A stretch of DNA of 64,000 nucleotides. Source: CAYZZU01 sp964483105. GTDB taxonomy: Bacteria; CG2-30-53-67. Numbering within the stretch: the stretch's first letter is position 1; each line of letters starts with the position of its first letter. The position numbers and the translations under genes are program-made. Below the pieces are notes generated by a model, which ran no database searches, had not been told where the DNA came from, and saw nothing but the letters and a program-made list of their open reading frames with translations. The stretch lies in the NCBI GenBank assembly GCA_964483105.1, contig CAYZZU010000009.1, positions 20,133 through 84,132 on the forward strand, read 5' to 3'. Positions 26,473 through 35,443 of the stretch are shown in pieces.

Positions 26473-26553
26473 TCATCCTCCGCCCTTATAGGCCAGGACA
26501 CCCATCAGGCCGAGAAATACCGCCAGAATCACCCAGACAAAAATTTCACTCAT
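26473..26553 (-). CDS. 26-residue single-span membrane peptide
   Basis: MSEIFVWVILAVFLGLMGVL followed by AYKGGG: one hydrophobic helix with a positively charged end. An AGGAG ribosome site lies 11 nt upstream of the ATG. It starts 38 bp after the FmdB stop on the same strand and would be co-transcribed. Too short for family assignment; small single-helix proteins of this kind often bind larger membrane complexes. Existence is inferred from start signals and composition. Confidence 0.5.
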   Translation of the reverse strand: MSEIFVWVILAVFLGLMGVLAYKGGG

Positions 26554-26591
26554 TATCCATGCTTCTCCTGCGACCGCGGGAACTATCCGCC

Positions 26592-26801
26592 TCAGGTGAA
26601 TCCCCCATGGGGACTGCAGCCACCTGACGCCCCCCCGGAACTTCCTCCCGTTGTTCCGTGTACGGCCGCAAGAGACATGAGCTTTTTGCCGCCGATGGCG
26701 CCGCATTTGGGGCACTGCACCTCCTCGCCCCCGGAACCGATCTTCTGTAGAACCTCGAAGACCTCGCCACACGCTGAACAGGAATATTCATAAAAAGGCA
26801 T
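26592..26801 (-). CDS. FmdB family zinc-ribbon protein
   Basis: 69 residues starting MPFYEYSCSACGEVFEVLQK. Two CxxC pairs (CSAC near residues 8-11 and CPKC near 30-33) form a zinc ribbon, followed by a Gly/Ser-rich tail ending GGCSPHGGFT. FmdB-like proteins are named from a putative amide-utilisation regulator, but their role is unproven. A second, different FmdB copy is at 52254. Followed by the tiny membrane peptide. Confidence 0.88.
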   Translation of the reverse strand: MPFYEYSCSACGEVFEVLQKIGSGGEEVQCPKCGAIGGKKLMSLAAVHGTTGGSSGGASGGCSPHGGFT

Positions 26802-26903
26802 CTAACCGTCTCCTTTTTACCGACTTCATTCTCTTTCCCGAAAGACTGAGAAAATGAACCATTCCTAATATAAATGAAAAACCTGTTTCGAGTCAACCGA
26901 ATT

Positions 26904-26932
26904 TTGACTTTATAATTGAATCTGTTTATGTT
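26904..26932 (+). promoter_or_regulatory. Promoter of the first LysR gene
   Basis: TTGACT at 26904-26909, 17-bp spacer, TATGTT at 26927-26932, ending 17 bp before the start codon at 26950. Confidence 0.6.
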
Positions 26933-26949
26933 AGCTTATAGCAAATCTT

Positions 26950-27873
26950 ATGGAGTTCGGCATGATCGATTTCCGAATGCGCGTGTTTTGCAAGGCCGCC
27001 GAAAAGTTAAATTTTTCGGAAGCAGCCCAGGAATTGTTCCTGACCCAGCCCGCCGTAACCTTTCAGATCAAGAAACTGGAAGCCCATTTCGGCACCCTTC
27101 TTTTCTACAGAGAAAAAAACCGGGTTTCCCTGACCGAGGCCGGGGGAATCCTTTTGAAGCAGGCCAGAAAAATTCTTTCCTGTTATGAAGAAGCGGAACG
27201 CATGATCGCCAAGATCAGCGGAAAGATCCGGGGCCGTGTCGTGGTGGGGGCCAGCACCACGATCGGAGAATATATCCTTCCCTCGGTTCTGGGGGATTTC
27301 ATGGCAAGTTACCCGGATGTGGAAACCTATCTTTCGATTGGGAATTCCGATCAGATATTAAACGGCGTGGTAAGCCGGAAGTTTGATATCGGAATCCTGG
27401 CGGAGAAGGTGGAAAACCGGGATTTATATCAGGAGAAAATCCTCGAAGATGAACTGGTCCTGATCGCCTCCCCCAAAAGTCCTTTGTCGCGCCTCAGAAC
27501 AGTGGCTCCGGGAGATCTCCGGAAGCACCGTTTCATTGTCAGAGAACGGGGATCCGGAACCCGAAAAGAGACCGAAACCTGGCTGAAAAGCGCCGGCCTC
27601 GATCCGTTGCACCTTCGGATATCCATGGTATTAGGCAGCAGCGAGGCAATCAAAGGAGCGGTCGAAGCGAACCTGGGGGTCGCCATCCTCTCCCGTTCGA
27701 CCATCCAGAAGGAACTGAAGCTCGGAACCCTTCAGGAAGTACCGATTCGGGGCATTCATATCGTGCGGGATTTCAAACTCATCCACTATAAATGGATGAA
27801 ACTGTCTCCCCGCATAGAGGCCTTCGTTGATTTCCTGAAAACCAGCGCCCTGCACAATCACTGGCTGGGATAA
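26950..27873 (+). CDS. LysR family transcriptional regulator
   Basis: 307 residues. The N-terminal winged helix-turn-helix reads VFCKAAEKLNFSEAAQELFLTQPAVTFQIKKLE (about 12-45), followed by the linker helix and a periplasmic-binding-like effector domain with VVVGASTTIGEYILP and GSSEAIKGAVEANLGVAIL. Closest by pattern to the CysB/CysL-type and selenium-associated LysR groups; the second LysR at 55.1 kb shares the same plan (ASTT...YYLP, GSTEAIK). A start at 26962 is possible. Target genes unknown; its neighbours are divergent FmdB and convergent lon. Confidence 0.9.
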   Translation: MEFGMIDFRMRVFCKAAEKLNFSEAAQELFLTQPAVTFQIKKLEAHFGTLLFYREKNRVSLTEAGGILLKQARKILSCYEEAERMIAKISGKIRGRVVVGASTTIGEYILPSVLGDFMASYPDVETYLSIGNSDQILNGVVSRKFDIGILAEKVENRDLYQEKILEDELVLIASPKSPLSRLRTVAPGDLRKHRFIVRERGSGTRKETETWLKSAGLDPLHLRISMVLGSSEAIKGAVEANLGVAILSRSTIQKELKLGTLQEVPIRGIHIVRDFKLIHYKWMKLSPRIEAFVDFLKTSALHNHWLG

Positions 27874-27962
27874 TCCCGCCCGACGAAACTGGTGCGTCGG
27901 GAATGGAAGCACAAACCGGCTTCCGGCTTGTTTCAAAACGGCAACGTGAATCCGGAGGCGGA

Positions 27963-30461
27963 TTACCCTCGGGCTGTTCGGGCACGCGCCGAAGAGGATT
28001 TACCGGCCGTTCCCTTTTTTGCGGTCGAAGTCCTTTTCCTCGTCACGGATTTTTTGATGGACGAGGCCTTTTTCCCGCTGCGGATTTTCTTCCCGGTTTT
28101 CCTCGGAGCAGGAGTCAGCGCGATTTTCAGGACCTCATCCATCTGTTCGACCGGGATGAACTCCAGATTCTTTTTCACCTTGGGAGGCAATTCCACCAGA
28201 TCTTTTTCGTTCTTTTTGGGGATAATGACCTGCCGGATCCCGGCACGCATGGCCGCCATCGACTTCTCACGGAGACCACCGATCGGAAGCACTCGACCGC
28301 GCAGGGTGACCTCGCCGGTCATGGCCAGATTCTTCACGATCGGCTGATCGGTGAAGACCGACGCCAACGCGGTCGCCATAGTGATTCCCGCTGAGGGACC
28401 GTCTTTCGGAATGGCACCGGCCGGAACATGCACGTGGATATCGTTCTGGGAAAAGGTACTTTCCCTGATCCCCAGGCTCTTGGCCCTTGAACGGATAAAA
28501 CTCATGGCCGCCTGAGCGGACTCTTTCATGATGTCTCCCAGTTGGCCGGTGAGTACGAGTCCCCCCTTCCCTTTCATTTTATTGGCTTCGATAAAGATCA
28601 GTTCCCCCCCGCTCTGGGTCCAGGCAAGGCCTGTGGCCACACCGATCTGGTCCATTCCGACCTCGACTTCCGGCAGGTACTTGGGAGGGCCGAGGTATTT
28701 GTTGAGGTTGTTTGATGTGATCATGTATCTCCGGTCGGCTCCCTCGGCGACCCGTCTCGCGATCTTTCTGCAGAGGCTGGCAATCTCTCGTTCCAGGTTC
28801 CTGAGACCGGCTTCCTGGGTGTAATAGGTAATCAGTTCAAGAAGCGCTGAATCGGAGACAACCAGGTTCTTCCCGGTAATTCCATGTTCATCCAGCTGGC
28901 GGGGGATCAGGTACCGCCGGGCGATCTTCAGTTTCTCCTCATGGGTGTATCCGGAAAGGTAGAGCACCTCCATCCGGTCCCTCAGGGCCGAAGGAATCGG
29001 ATCCAGAAGATTGGCGGTGGTGATGAACATCACGTTGGAAAGATCAAAGGGGACATTCAGGTAATGATCCGAGAAGGAGTTGTTCTGCTCCGGATCCAGA
29101 ACCTCCAGCAGCGCCGAGGAGGGATCTCCCCGAAAGTCCGCGCCGAGTTTGTCGATTTCATCCATCATGAAGACGGGATTATTGGATCCGGCTTGCTTGA
29201 TCCCCTGGATGATCCTGCCGGGAAGCGCCCCTACATAGGTTCTCCGGTGTCCCCGGATTTCCGCTTCATCCCGAACCCCCCCCAGCGAAATCCGGACGAA
29301 CTTTCTTCCCAGGGCACGGGCGATGGAACGCCCCAGAGAGGTCTTCCCCACTCCCGGGGGTCCCACGAAACAGAGAATCGGTCCTTTCATCTTTTTTTTG
29401 AGCTTCCGCACGCTCAGATATTCCAGGATCCGCTCTTTAATCTTCTCCAGATTGTAATGGTCCTCATCCAGAACCTCTCTGGCCTTCTTGAGGTCCAGGG
29501 AATCCCGCGTACTCCTGCTCCAGGGCATTTCAATGAGCCATTCCAGATAGGTCCGGACCGTCGAGGCCTCGGCGGAATCCGGGTGCATCTTTTCCAGCCT
29601 GCGGAGTTGTTTTTCCGTCTCCGTCTGGACCTTCCGGGGCATCCGGGCCTTCCGGATCTTCTCCTTGAAATCGTTGATCTCCTCGGCCCTTTCATCCACT
29701 TCGCCCAGTTCTTTCTGGATCGCCTTGAGCTGTTCGCGCAGAAAATATTCCCTCTGGATCTTGTCCATCTCTCCCTTGGCCTCGGCCTGGATCTTCTGTT
29801 GGACCGAGAGGAGCTCGATTTCCTTGCTCAGGTATTCGCTGACCTTCTGCAGTCTCGCCACGGGATCGGTCAACTCCAGAATCTCCTGGGCCTGATCCAC
29901 CTTCAGGCCGATATTGGAGGTGATCAGGTCGGCCAACCGGCCCGGATCTTCGATGTTTTCCGAGATAATCAGAATATCGGGAAGGATCATTTTGCCCAGG
30001 GAGACCATCTGCTCCAGTTGTTCCTTGACGTTCCGCATCAGGGCTTCCACTTCCACCGTAATCTGTGGAGCGGTCTCCTCGGATATCTTTTCGATCGCCA
30101 CCTTGAAAAAGGGACGGGTGGAAATAAAGCGCGCAATTTTCGCCTTGGCCAACCCCTGTACCAGAATCTTGACCCGGCCGTCCGGCAGTTTCAACATCCG
30201 CATGATGGTTGCGACGGTTCCGATGGCGTGAATCCCTTCCGCCGTGGGATCCTCTTCCTCGATCTGTTTCTGGGTGCAAAGTAGGATCAACCGGTCGTTG
30301 GAGAGCGACTCGTCGATCGCCCGTATGGAGACTTCACGCCCCACGAACAGGGGCAAAATCATGAACGGGAAAACCACCACATCCCGTATCGGTAAGAGAG
30401 GAATCTCCTCAGGGATTTTTATTTCCTCTTCCTTTGGATTTACCTCTTTCTCTTCGGCCAT
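27963..30461 (-). CDS. lon: ATP-dependent protease Lon, with a basic C-terminal tail
   Basis: 832 residues. N-terminal LAN domain (IPLLPIRDVVVFPFMILPLFVGRE, about 17-40), AAA+ module with Walker A GPPGVGKTSLG at 367-377 and Walker B VFMMDEIDKLG about 60 residues later, and the protease domain with S690 (KDGPSAGITMA) and the catalytic Lys in EKSMAAMRAG. It degrades misfolded and regulatory proteins in the cytoplasm. Unusually, after the normal end (about residue 786) there is a 46-residue tail with 18 Lys/Arg, resembling histone H1-like tails. Lies 37 bp downstream of galU on the same strand. Confidence 0.96.
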   Translation of the reverse strand: MAEEKEVNPKEEEIKIPEEIPLLPIRDVVVFPFMILPLFVGREVSIRAIDESLSNDRLILLCTQKQIEEEDPTAEGIHAIGTVATIMRMLKLPDGRVKILVQGLAKAKIARFISTRPFFKVAIEKISEETAPQITVEVEALMRNVKEQLEQMVSLGKMILPDILIISENIEDPGRLADLITSNIGLKVDQAQEILELTDPVARLQKVSEYLSKEIELLSVQQKIQAEAKGEMDKIQREYFLREQLKAIQKELGEVDERAEEINDFKEKIRKARMPRKVQTETEKQLRRLEKMHPDSAEASTVRTYLEWLIEMPWSRSTRDSLDLKKAREVLDEDHYNLEKIKERILEYLSVRKLKKKMKGPILCFVGPPGVGKTSLGRSIARALGRKFVRISLGGVRDEAEIRGHRRTYVGALPGRIIQGIKQAGSNNPVFMMDEIDKLGADFRGDPSSALLEVLDPEQNNSFSDHYLNVPFDLSNVMFITTANLLDPIPSALRDRMEVLYLSGYTHEEKLKIARRYLIPRQLDEHGITGKNLVVSDSALLELITYYTQEAGLRNLEREIASLCRKIARRVAEGADRRYMITSNNLNKYLGPPKYLPEVEVGMDQIGVATGLAWTQSGGELIFIEANKMKGKGGLVLTGQLGDIMKESAQAAMSFIRSRAKSLGIRESTFSQNDIHVHVPAGAIPKDGPSAGITMATALASVFTDQPIVKNLAMTGEVTLRGRVLPIGGLREKSMAAMRAGIRQVIIPKKNEKDLVELPPKVKKNLEFIPVEQMDEVLKIALTPAPRKTGKKIRSGKKASSIKKSVTRKRTSTAKKGTAGKSSSARARTARG

Positions 30462-30498
30462 TCTTCCCTCCCGATGGTATCAACAACTGCCACGAACA

Positions 30499-31377
30499 TC
30501 AATCCAGCTCCAGACCTTTCAGATAATCCTTGAAGGAAGGCCCCAGCTCCGGATTCTTAAGCCCCAATTCCACCGTCGCCTTCAGAAATCCGAGTTTGCT
30601 CCCTCCATCATACCGTTTCCCCTCAAAAAGACATCCGTACACCGGTTCGACCTCGGCCAGTCTCTGGAGGGCGTTAGTCAGTTGAATCTCTCCACCCACG
30701 CCGACCTCCTGTTTGACCAGGAAGTCAAAGACCCTGGGAGTCAGGATATAGCGCCCGATGATTGCCAGATTGGAGGGGGCCTTCTCCCGCGGGGGTTTCT
30801 CGACCATCCGGCGAATCCGGAAGGTCCCACTTTCCACCTCTTCTCCCTGAATCACCCCGTACAGGTGGATCTGGTCCTGAGGCACCTCCTGCAAGGCCAG
30901 GACGGAGTAGTGGTGCCTTTCATAAATCCGGATCATCTGGCCGAGAACAGGGTCTGCGGCGTCAATGATGTCATCTCCCAGAAGAACGGCGAAAGGTTCG
31001 TCCCCGATCAGGTCACGGGCGCACAGAACCGCGTGACCAAGGCCCAGGGGTTCTTTCTGGCGGACATAGACGAAGTCGGCCAGATTGGAGATCTCTTCAA
31101 TCCGGCGGAGGATCTCGGTTTTTCCTTTTGCTTCCAGATAAAATTCCAGCTCGACATGTTTATCGAAATGATCCTCAATGGCCCGTTTACCGCGGCCGGT
31201 GATCATGATGATATGTTCCACCCCGGATGCAACCGCCTCCTCCACCACATACTGGATCATCGGTTTGTCGACAAGAGGGAGCATCTCTTTGGGAGACGCC
31301 TTGGTGGCAGGCAGAAAACGGGTCCCTAAACCCGCCGCCGGGAAAATCGCTTTGCGGATCTTTTTGCCGGAATACAC
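30499..31377 (-). CDS. galU: UTP-glucose-1-phosphate uridylyltransferase
   Basis: Makes UDP-glucose from UTP and glucose 1-phosphate. 292 residues, normal length. Motifs: KAIFPAAGLGTRFLPATKASPKEMLPLVDKPMIQYVVEEA (nucleotide-binding loop, about 9-48), GHAVLCA, FAVLLGDDII, and the MVEKPP segment near residue 190. It has its own promoter and an AGGAG ribosome site. It feeds UDP-glucose to the galT reaction encoded in the same strand block and to cell-surface polysaccharides. Confidence 0.96.
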   Translation of the reverse strand: MYSGKKIRKAIFPAAGLGTRFLPATKASPKEMLPLVDKPMIQYVVEEAVASGVEHIIMITGRGKRAIEDHFDKHVELEFYLEAKGKTEILRRIEEISNLADFVYVRQKEPLGLGHAVLCARDLIGDEPFAVLLGDDIIDAADPVLGQMIRIYERHHYSVLALQEVPQDQIHLYGVIQGEEVESGTFRIRRMVEKPPREKAPSNLAIIGRYILTPRVFDFLVKQEVGVGGEIQLTNALQRLAEVEPVYGCLFEGKRYDGGSKLGFLKATVELGLKNPELGPSFKDYLKGLELD

Positions 31378-31476
31378 CGCTCCTCCTTTCGGGGACTGTG
31401 GCAGGAAATAGAATGTTCATCCCGTAAAAAGTCTTATTTCAGGTAAACTTTTTATGAATCCGTCAAAATTGTCCGA

Positions 31477-31505
31477 ATTATATAGAAGCCCTTGAAACGA
31501 GTCAA
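31477..31505 (-). promoter_or_regulatory. Promoter of galU
   Basis: Minus strand TTGACT (31505-31500), 17-bp spacer, perfect TATAAT (31482-31477), 100 bp before the galU start. Confidence 0.75.
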
Positions 31506-31541
31506 GGCAAAGATTTGGGAAAAATCCGGCACAGGACGGCC

Positions 31542-32546
31542 TCAGGGGATGTGAAGAAAATGGTCGAAACCCGAGGGGAAAAGATCTTTCCGCCGGCCGT
31601 CGGGAAACTCGAGAAAGGCCCCGGCTCCTTCCGGCAGGACCTCTCCGATTTCGGTCACGTCCACAGGGAGTGACGCCTTCTTGAGATCCTGCGAGGCCTC
31701 ACGGGGCATGGTGAAAAGAAGCTCATAATCCTCCCCACCCTGCAGGACGGCATCGATATCGCTCCAATGCAGGACATGACAGATTTTGCGACAAGGTTCC
31801 GAGATCGGCAGGGCCTCGGTTCTGATTCTCACCCCGACCCCGCTTGATCTGCACAGGTGCATCAAATCCGAGGAAAGACCGTCACTGATATCAATCATCG
31901 ACGTGGTTCTCCCCCCTCCTGCAAGGACTTGTCCAAGGGGGATTCTCGGCTCGGGACGGCGGTGTCTGCCCGCCAGAAAATCCGAAGCCGGACCGCTCAT
32001 TCCCTTCTGAAGAACACGGAGCCCGACGGTTGCATCCCCCACCGTTCCGCTGACAAAGACCCGGTCTCCCGGCTTTGCGCCGGAGCGGAGAATCGCGCTA
32101 CCTTTTTCGACGGTACCGATCAGCATGATGTCGATTGCAATCCCTCCCGGAGTTCCGGACAGATCTCCTCCGGCGATCGTGGTTTGAAACTGTTCCGCTG
32201 TTTTCCGGATTCCGTCATAAAGCGCCCCGATCTCTTCTCTTGAAAGGGTGGCGGGAAGGGCCAGGGTGACCAGGGCGAATTCCGGTTTTCCCCCCATGGC
32301 CGCGATATCACTGAGATTGACACGAAACGCCTTTTCACCGATCTCTTCCAGAGTAAACCATTTTCGGGAAAAGTGCACATCCTCGATCAGCAGATCCGCG
32401 GTAGCCAGAAAATCACGGCGGCCCTCACCGGAAATAACAGCGCAATCGTCACCGATTCCCGTAACCAGGTTCCCGGAGAACACCCGGACGGGTTTTATCA
32501 TCTCTTGGATAAGATCAAACTCGGAAAAACTTGCAGGAACCGCCAT
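31542..32546 (-). CDS. thiL: Thiamine-monophosphate kinase
   Basis: Phosphorylates thiamine monophosphate to the active diphosphate. 334 residues, normal. Motifs: FDLIQEMIKP, VTGIGDDCAVI (about 29-39), the metal site TADLLIEDVHFS, VNLSDIAAMGGKPEFALV, AGGDLSGTPGG and DISDGLSSDLMHL, all of the PurM/ThiL fold. Located after the response regulator gene on the same strand. No TPP riboswitch is seen. Confidence 0.95.
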   Translation of the reverse strand: MAVPASFSEFDLIQEMIKPVRVFSGNLVTGIGDDCAVISGEGRRDFLATADLLIEDVHFSRKWFTLEEIGEKAFRVNLSDIAAMGGKPEFALVTLALPATLSREEIGALYDGIRKTAEQFQTTIAGGDLSGTPGGIAIDIMLIGTVEKGSAILRSGAKPGDRVFVSGTVGDATVGLRVLQKGMSGPASDFLAGRHRRPEPRIPLGQVLAGGGRTTSMIDISDGLSSDLMHLCRSSGVGVRIRTEALPISEPCRKICHVLHWSDIDAVLQGGEDYELLFTMPREASQDLKKASLPVDVTEIGEVLPEGAGAFLEFPDGRRKDLFPSGFDHFLHIP

Positions 32547-32583
32547 GCTCCCTCCGGTCGCGTTTCCGCGGAGTTCGGAAAGA

Positions 32584-32943
32584 CTACTTTTTCAGAATCC
32601 GGGCCAGGGCGTCCTTCATCTTGGTCAGGTCTGAAGATTTGACAATATATTCCTCGGATGCCCAGAGGGAAAAATCCTGTTTGTATTCTTCATAGGCGGA
32701 ACAAATGATAACGGGAATATCGTTTTCCTTCCGTTCCTTGATCAGCTTCAGCAGATTCACTCCGTCCATGCCGGGCATCTTCAGATCCAGAATAATGGCA
32801 TCCGGTGTCTGTGTATTCAGGACTTCCAGCGCCTCATACCCATTACTTGCGAGAATAACCTGGTACCCTTCATCCTTCAATTCTTCCTGATAAAGAGTTC
32901 GGATATTCTCCTCATCATCCACGATCAGAATCGTTTTCATCAT
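32584..32943 (-). CDS. Single-domain (CheY-like) response regulator
   Basis: 119 residues from an ATG preceded by AGGGGAGAG; a longer in-frame start at 33021 overlaps no family sequence. The receiver fold is complete: acidic pair DDEEN (10-14), phospho-acceptor Asp in AIILDLKMPGMDG at about residue 53, conserved Ser/Thr in VIICSAYEE, and Lys in YIVKSSD. There is no output domain, so it signals by protein binding or phosphotransfer. It lies 85 bp after the histidine kinase gene and is its probable partner. Confidence 0.92.
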   Translation of the reverse strand: MMKTILIVDDEENIRTLYQEELKDEGYQVILASNGYEALEVLNTQTPDAIILDLKMPGMDGVNLLKLIKERKENDIPVIICSAYEEYKQDFSLWASEEYIVKSSDLTKMKDALARILKK

Positions 32944-33028
32944 CTCTCCCCTCTCGATATGGACCCTTTCACGAATTATACACTGAACATCTGAAATTGA
33001 AAAGCTGACAGCTTGGATCAAACGGCCG

Positions 33029-35440
33029 TTAATTCTTTACGGGTTCGGTGCTCTTGACGCGCGCAGGAATGGAGACCACGAAAGTAACTCCCACACCGGG
33101 CTGGTTCTTCACCTGGATGTGACCTCCATGCATCTCGACAACGCGATGGGTAATCGCCAGCCCGAGTCCTGTTCCCGAGTGTTTCGTGGTAAAGAAGGGA
33201 TTGAAGATGTTGGTAATCACATCCTCGGAGATCCCTCCGCCGGTATCCCTTACGGAGATGACGACATCTCCCTCGATTTCATCGTACCGACATTCCGTGG
33301 TGATGCTTCCGCCCCGTGCCATAGCCTGCTGGGCATTGGAGAAGAGATTGATAAAAACCTGCTTCAGCTGGTTGGCGTCGGCGTGAATCTCCGGAATCCC
33401 CTCCTGGAATTTTTTAACAACCTGGATTCCGCTTTCCGCGAAGCCATCGTCGAGAACCTCCAACGCTTCCGACAGAATATCCACGATGCGACAGCGGGAA
33501 AACTGAGGCTCCGCGGATCGGGAAAAGGCCAGAACTTCCTGCAGGATTTTTTCGAGCCGATTCACTTCCTTGACAATGATTCTGGAATATCGTTTTTCCG
33601 GATTGGTGGAATCCAGTTTACTGTCGAGTCTTCTGGCGAACCCTCCGATCGAGACCAACGGGTTCCGGATCTCGTGAGCGATACTGGCGGCCATCTCACC
33701 CAAGGCGGCCAGCTTTTCGGACTGGATCAGACGGTCCTGTATCTCCTTGAGAGACCGGTTGGCCAGTTCGAGGTCCGAATAGACCCTTGCGTTCTCGATG
33801 GCCAGTCCCGCCTGACTGGCAAAGAGTTCCAGTCGCCTGATGTCCTCAGCCGTGATTTCCCGCTTGTTATACAGATTGTCCACAACAATGACCCCGACCA
33901 CCCGGTCCTGGGAGATCAGGGGAACCGTGGCAAAACTCTCGAAACCGAGAGAGGCGAGGATCTCCGGGTTCACACGGGAGTCCTGCTGGGCGTTTTCAAT
34001 GTTGAAGGCCTTTCGCTCCAGCACCGTCAGGGCCAGCACACCTTTCCCATACTCAATGGGGACCCGGATTCCCTTGGCGAGAAGATCAAAACGGCTGACA
34101 GGTTGCCCCTCGTCCAGACCGATCGAGGCGATCCAGTCCTTGAAGTCCATATCCTTCGATCCGATTTCATTCCAGATCTTGTAGGCGTCTTCCCCACTGT
34201 CCGGTCCCACCCCGAGCATCCCCTGCAGGGTGTTGGTCTTCTCATTCAACAGAAGGAGAATGGCCCGGTTGAAATTGAGCCCCTTGCCGAAGGTAACGGC
34301 CTTCAGGATAATCTGGAGCAGATGATCCAGATTCATGGTGGTGTTCATGGCCGAGGTGATCTCGTAGAGAATCTCGAAATCATTCGCTCGCTGCGCGTTT
34401 TCCCGGAAGAGCCGCTCCGCCCGCTCATAATTACGGGCATTCTCCACCACCAGCGCCCCCTGACTGGCCAGCGCCCAGAGGAGGTTCTGGTCATCACGGT
34501 CGAAGGGAATGAGGCTTCCCTGCCCGTCGGTTTTGTCATGAACGGTCAGGGTTCCGATCACCTTGTCTTTGACCGTCAGCGGGACACAGAGCATGGAGGA
34601 AAAAATCCGGTTGATGGCGAGATCTTCTTCCTCTCTCCGCCCCAGATTGTTGATCATCAGAGGTTGGGCGCTGACCACCACCTTCCCGGCTATTCCCGCC
34701 CCCAGAGGAATGTCGGTCCGGGCGATCGTCTCGGGATCCCTGCAAAGCCCATACATGGATTTCACCTTCAGAACGTTGCCCTGTTCGTCCAGCAGACGGA
34801 GAATGCATCCGCTGGCGCCGATCAGCTCCGTGCTTCTGCGGGTGATCATTCCGATCAGTTCCTGAAATTCGAATGAAGAATTGAGCAACTTGCTGAAATC
34901 GTTCAGCGCGCCTAACTCACGATATCGTGTCGTGGCATCCAGATAGAGCTGGGCGTTGCGGATACTCCCACTGATCCCGTCGGCGATGGAGGAAAGCAGG
35001 TGGATCTCGTTGTCGGTGAAGGCCCTCTCACCGCAGGTCCATACATTGATCACCCCCAGACATTTTCCAAGGAACAGAATGGGGGCGGAAATCATGGAAT
35101 GATATCGTTCCTCTCCGGTTCCGGGGAAATATCTCATCCTCGGATCCCGGAAGATGTCCTGTATCGCGAGGGAGGTTTTCTGCTCCGCCACCCATCCGGT
35201 AATGCCCTCCCCCATATTCAGGCTGATCCCATCGATTGCATCCGGATTCAATCCGGCGGCGGCCTTCAGGCTCAGGCTTTCCATTCCCCTGCGCCTCAGA
35301 TAAACGGCGCAGGCATCCACATCCATTTTGGCGACGATCTCCTCCACAACCTGGTTCAGGCGTTCATGCAGATCCAGCGTGGAATTGCTGATCTTGAGGA
35401 TATCTCTTAAAATTTCGAACTCGATTCTGCTGTTTCCCAT
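33029..35440 (-). CDS. Cytoplasmic histidine kinase with three GAF domains
   Basis: 803 residues. Three GAF sensor domains occupy roughly 10-165, 185-335 and 360-550. A coiled segment (SLKEIQDRLIQSEKLAALGEM) leads into the HisKA domain with phospho-acceptor H589 in SIAHEIRNPL, then the ATPase domain with N701 (N box, INLFSNAQQAM), DTGGG at 732-736 and GTGLG at 756-760. No transmembrane segment, so it senses cytoplasmic signals. It begins 4 bp after glgA, so the kinase is co-transcribed with galT-glgA, and its stop precedes the response regulator gene. Ligand unknown. Confidence 0.93.
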   Translation of the reverse strand: MGNSRIEFEILRDILKISNSTLDLHERLNQVVEEIVAKMDVDACAVYLRRRGMESLSLKAAAGLNPDAIDGISLNMGEGITGWVAEQKTSLAIQDIFRDPRMRYFPGTGEERYHSMISAPILFLGKCLGVINVWTCGERAFTDNEIHLLSSIADGISGSIRNAQLYLDATTRYRELGALNDFSKLLNSSFEFQELIGMITRRSTELIGASGCILRLLDEQGNVLKVKSMYGLCRDPETIARTDIPLGAGIAGKVVVSAQPLMINNLGRREEEDLAINRIFSSMLCVPLTVKDKVIGTLTVHDKTDGQGSLIPFDRDDQNLLWALASQGALVVENARNYERAERLFRENAQRANDFEILYEITSAMNTTMNLDHLLQIILKAVTFGKGLNFNRAILLLLNEKTNTLQGMLGVGPDSGEDAYKIWNEIGSKDMDFKDWIASIGLDEGQPVSRFDLLAKGIRVPIEYGKGVLALTVLERKAFNIENAQQDSRVNPEILASLGFESFATVPLISQDRVVGVIVVDNLYNKREITAEDIRRLELFASQAGLAIENARVYSDLELANRSLKEIQDRLIQSEKLAALGEMAASIAHEIRNPLVSIGGFARRLDSKLDSTNPEKRYSRIIVKEVNRLEKILQEVLAFSRSAEPQFSRCRIVDILSEALEVLDDGFAESGIQVVKKFQEGIPEIHADANQLKQVFINLFSNAQQAMARGGSITTECRYDEIEGDVVISVRDTGGGISEDVITNIFNPFFTTKHSGTGLGLAITHRVVEMHGGHIQVKNQPGVGVTFVVSIPARVKSTEPVKN

Positions 35441-35443
35441 TGC

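Noticed and set aside
28884..30284. 466-residue plus-strand frame
   Set aside because: Antisense to lon; low-complexity His/Gln/Leu-rich translation typical of shadow frames.
33119..34876. 585-residue plus-strand frame
   Set aside because: Antisense to the GAF histidine kinase, whose domain motifs are unmistakable on the minus strand.
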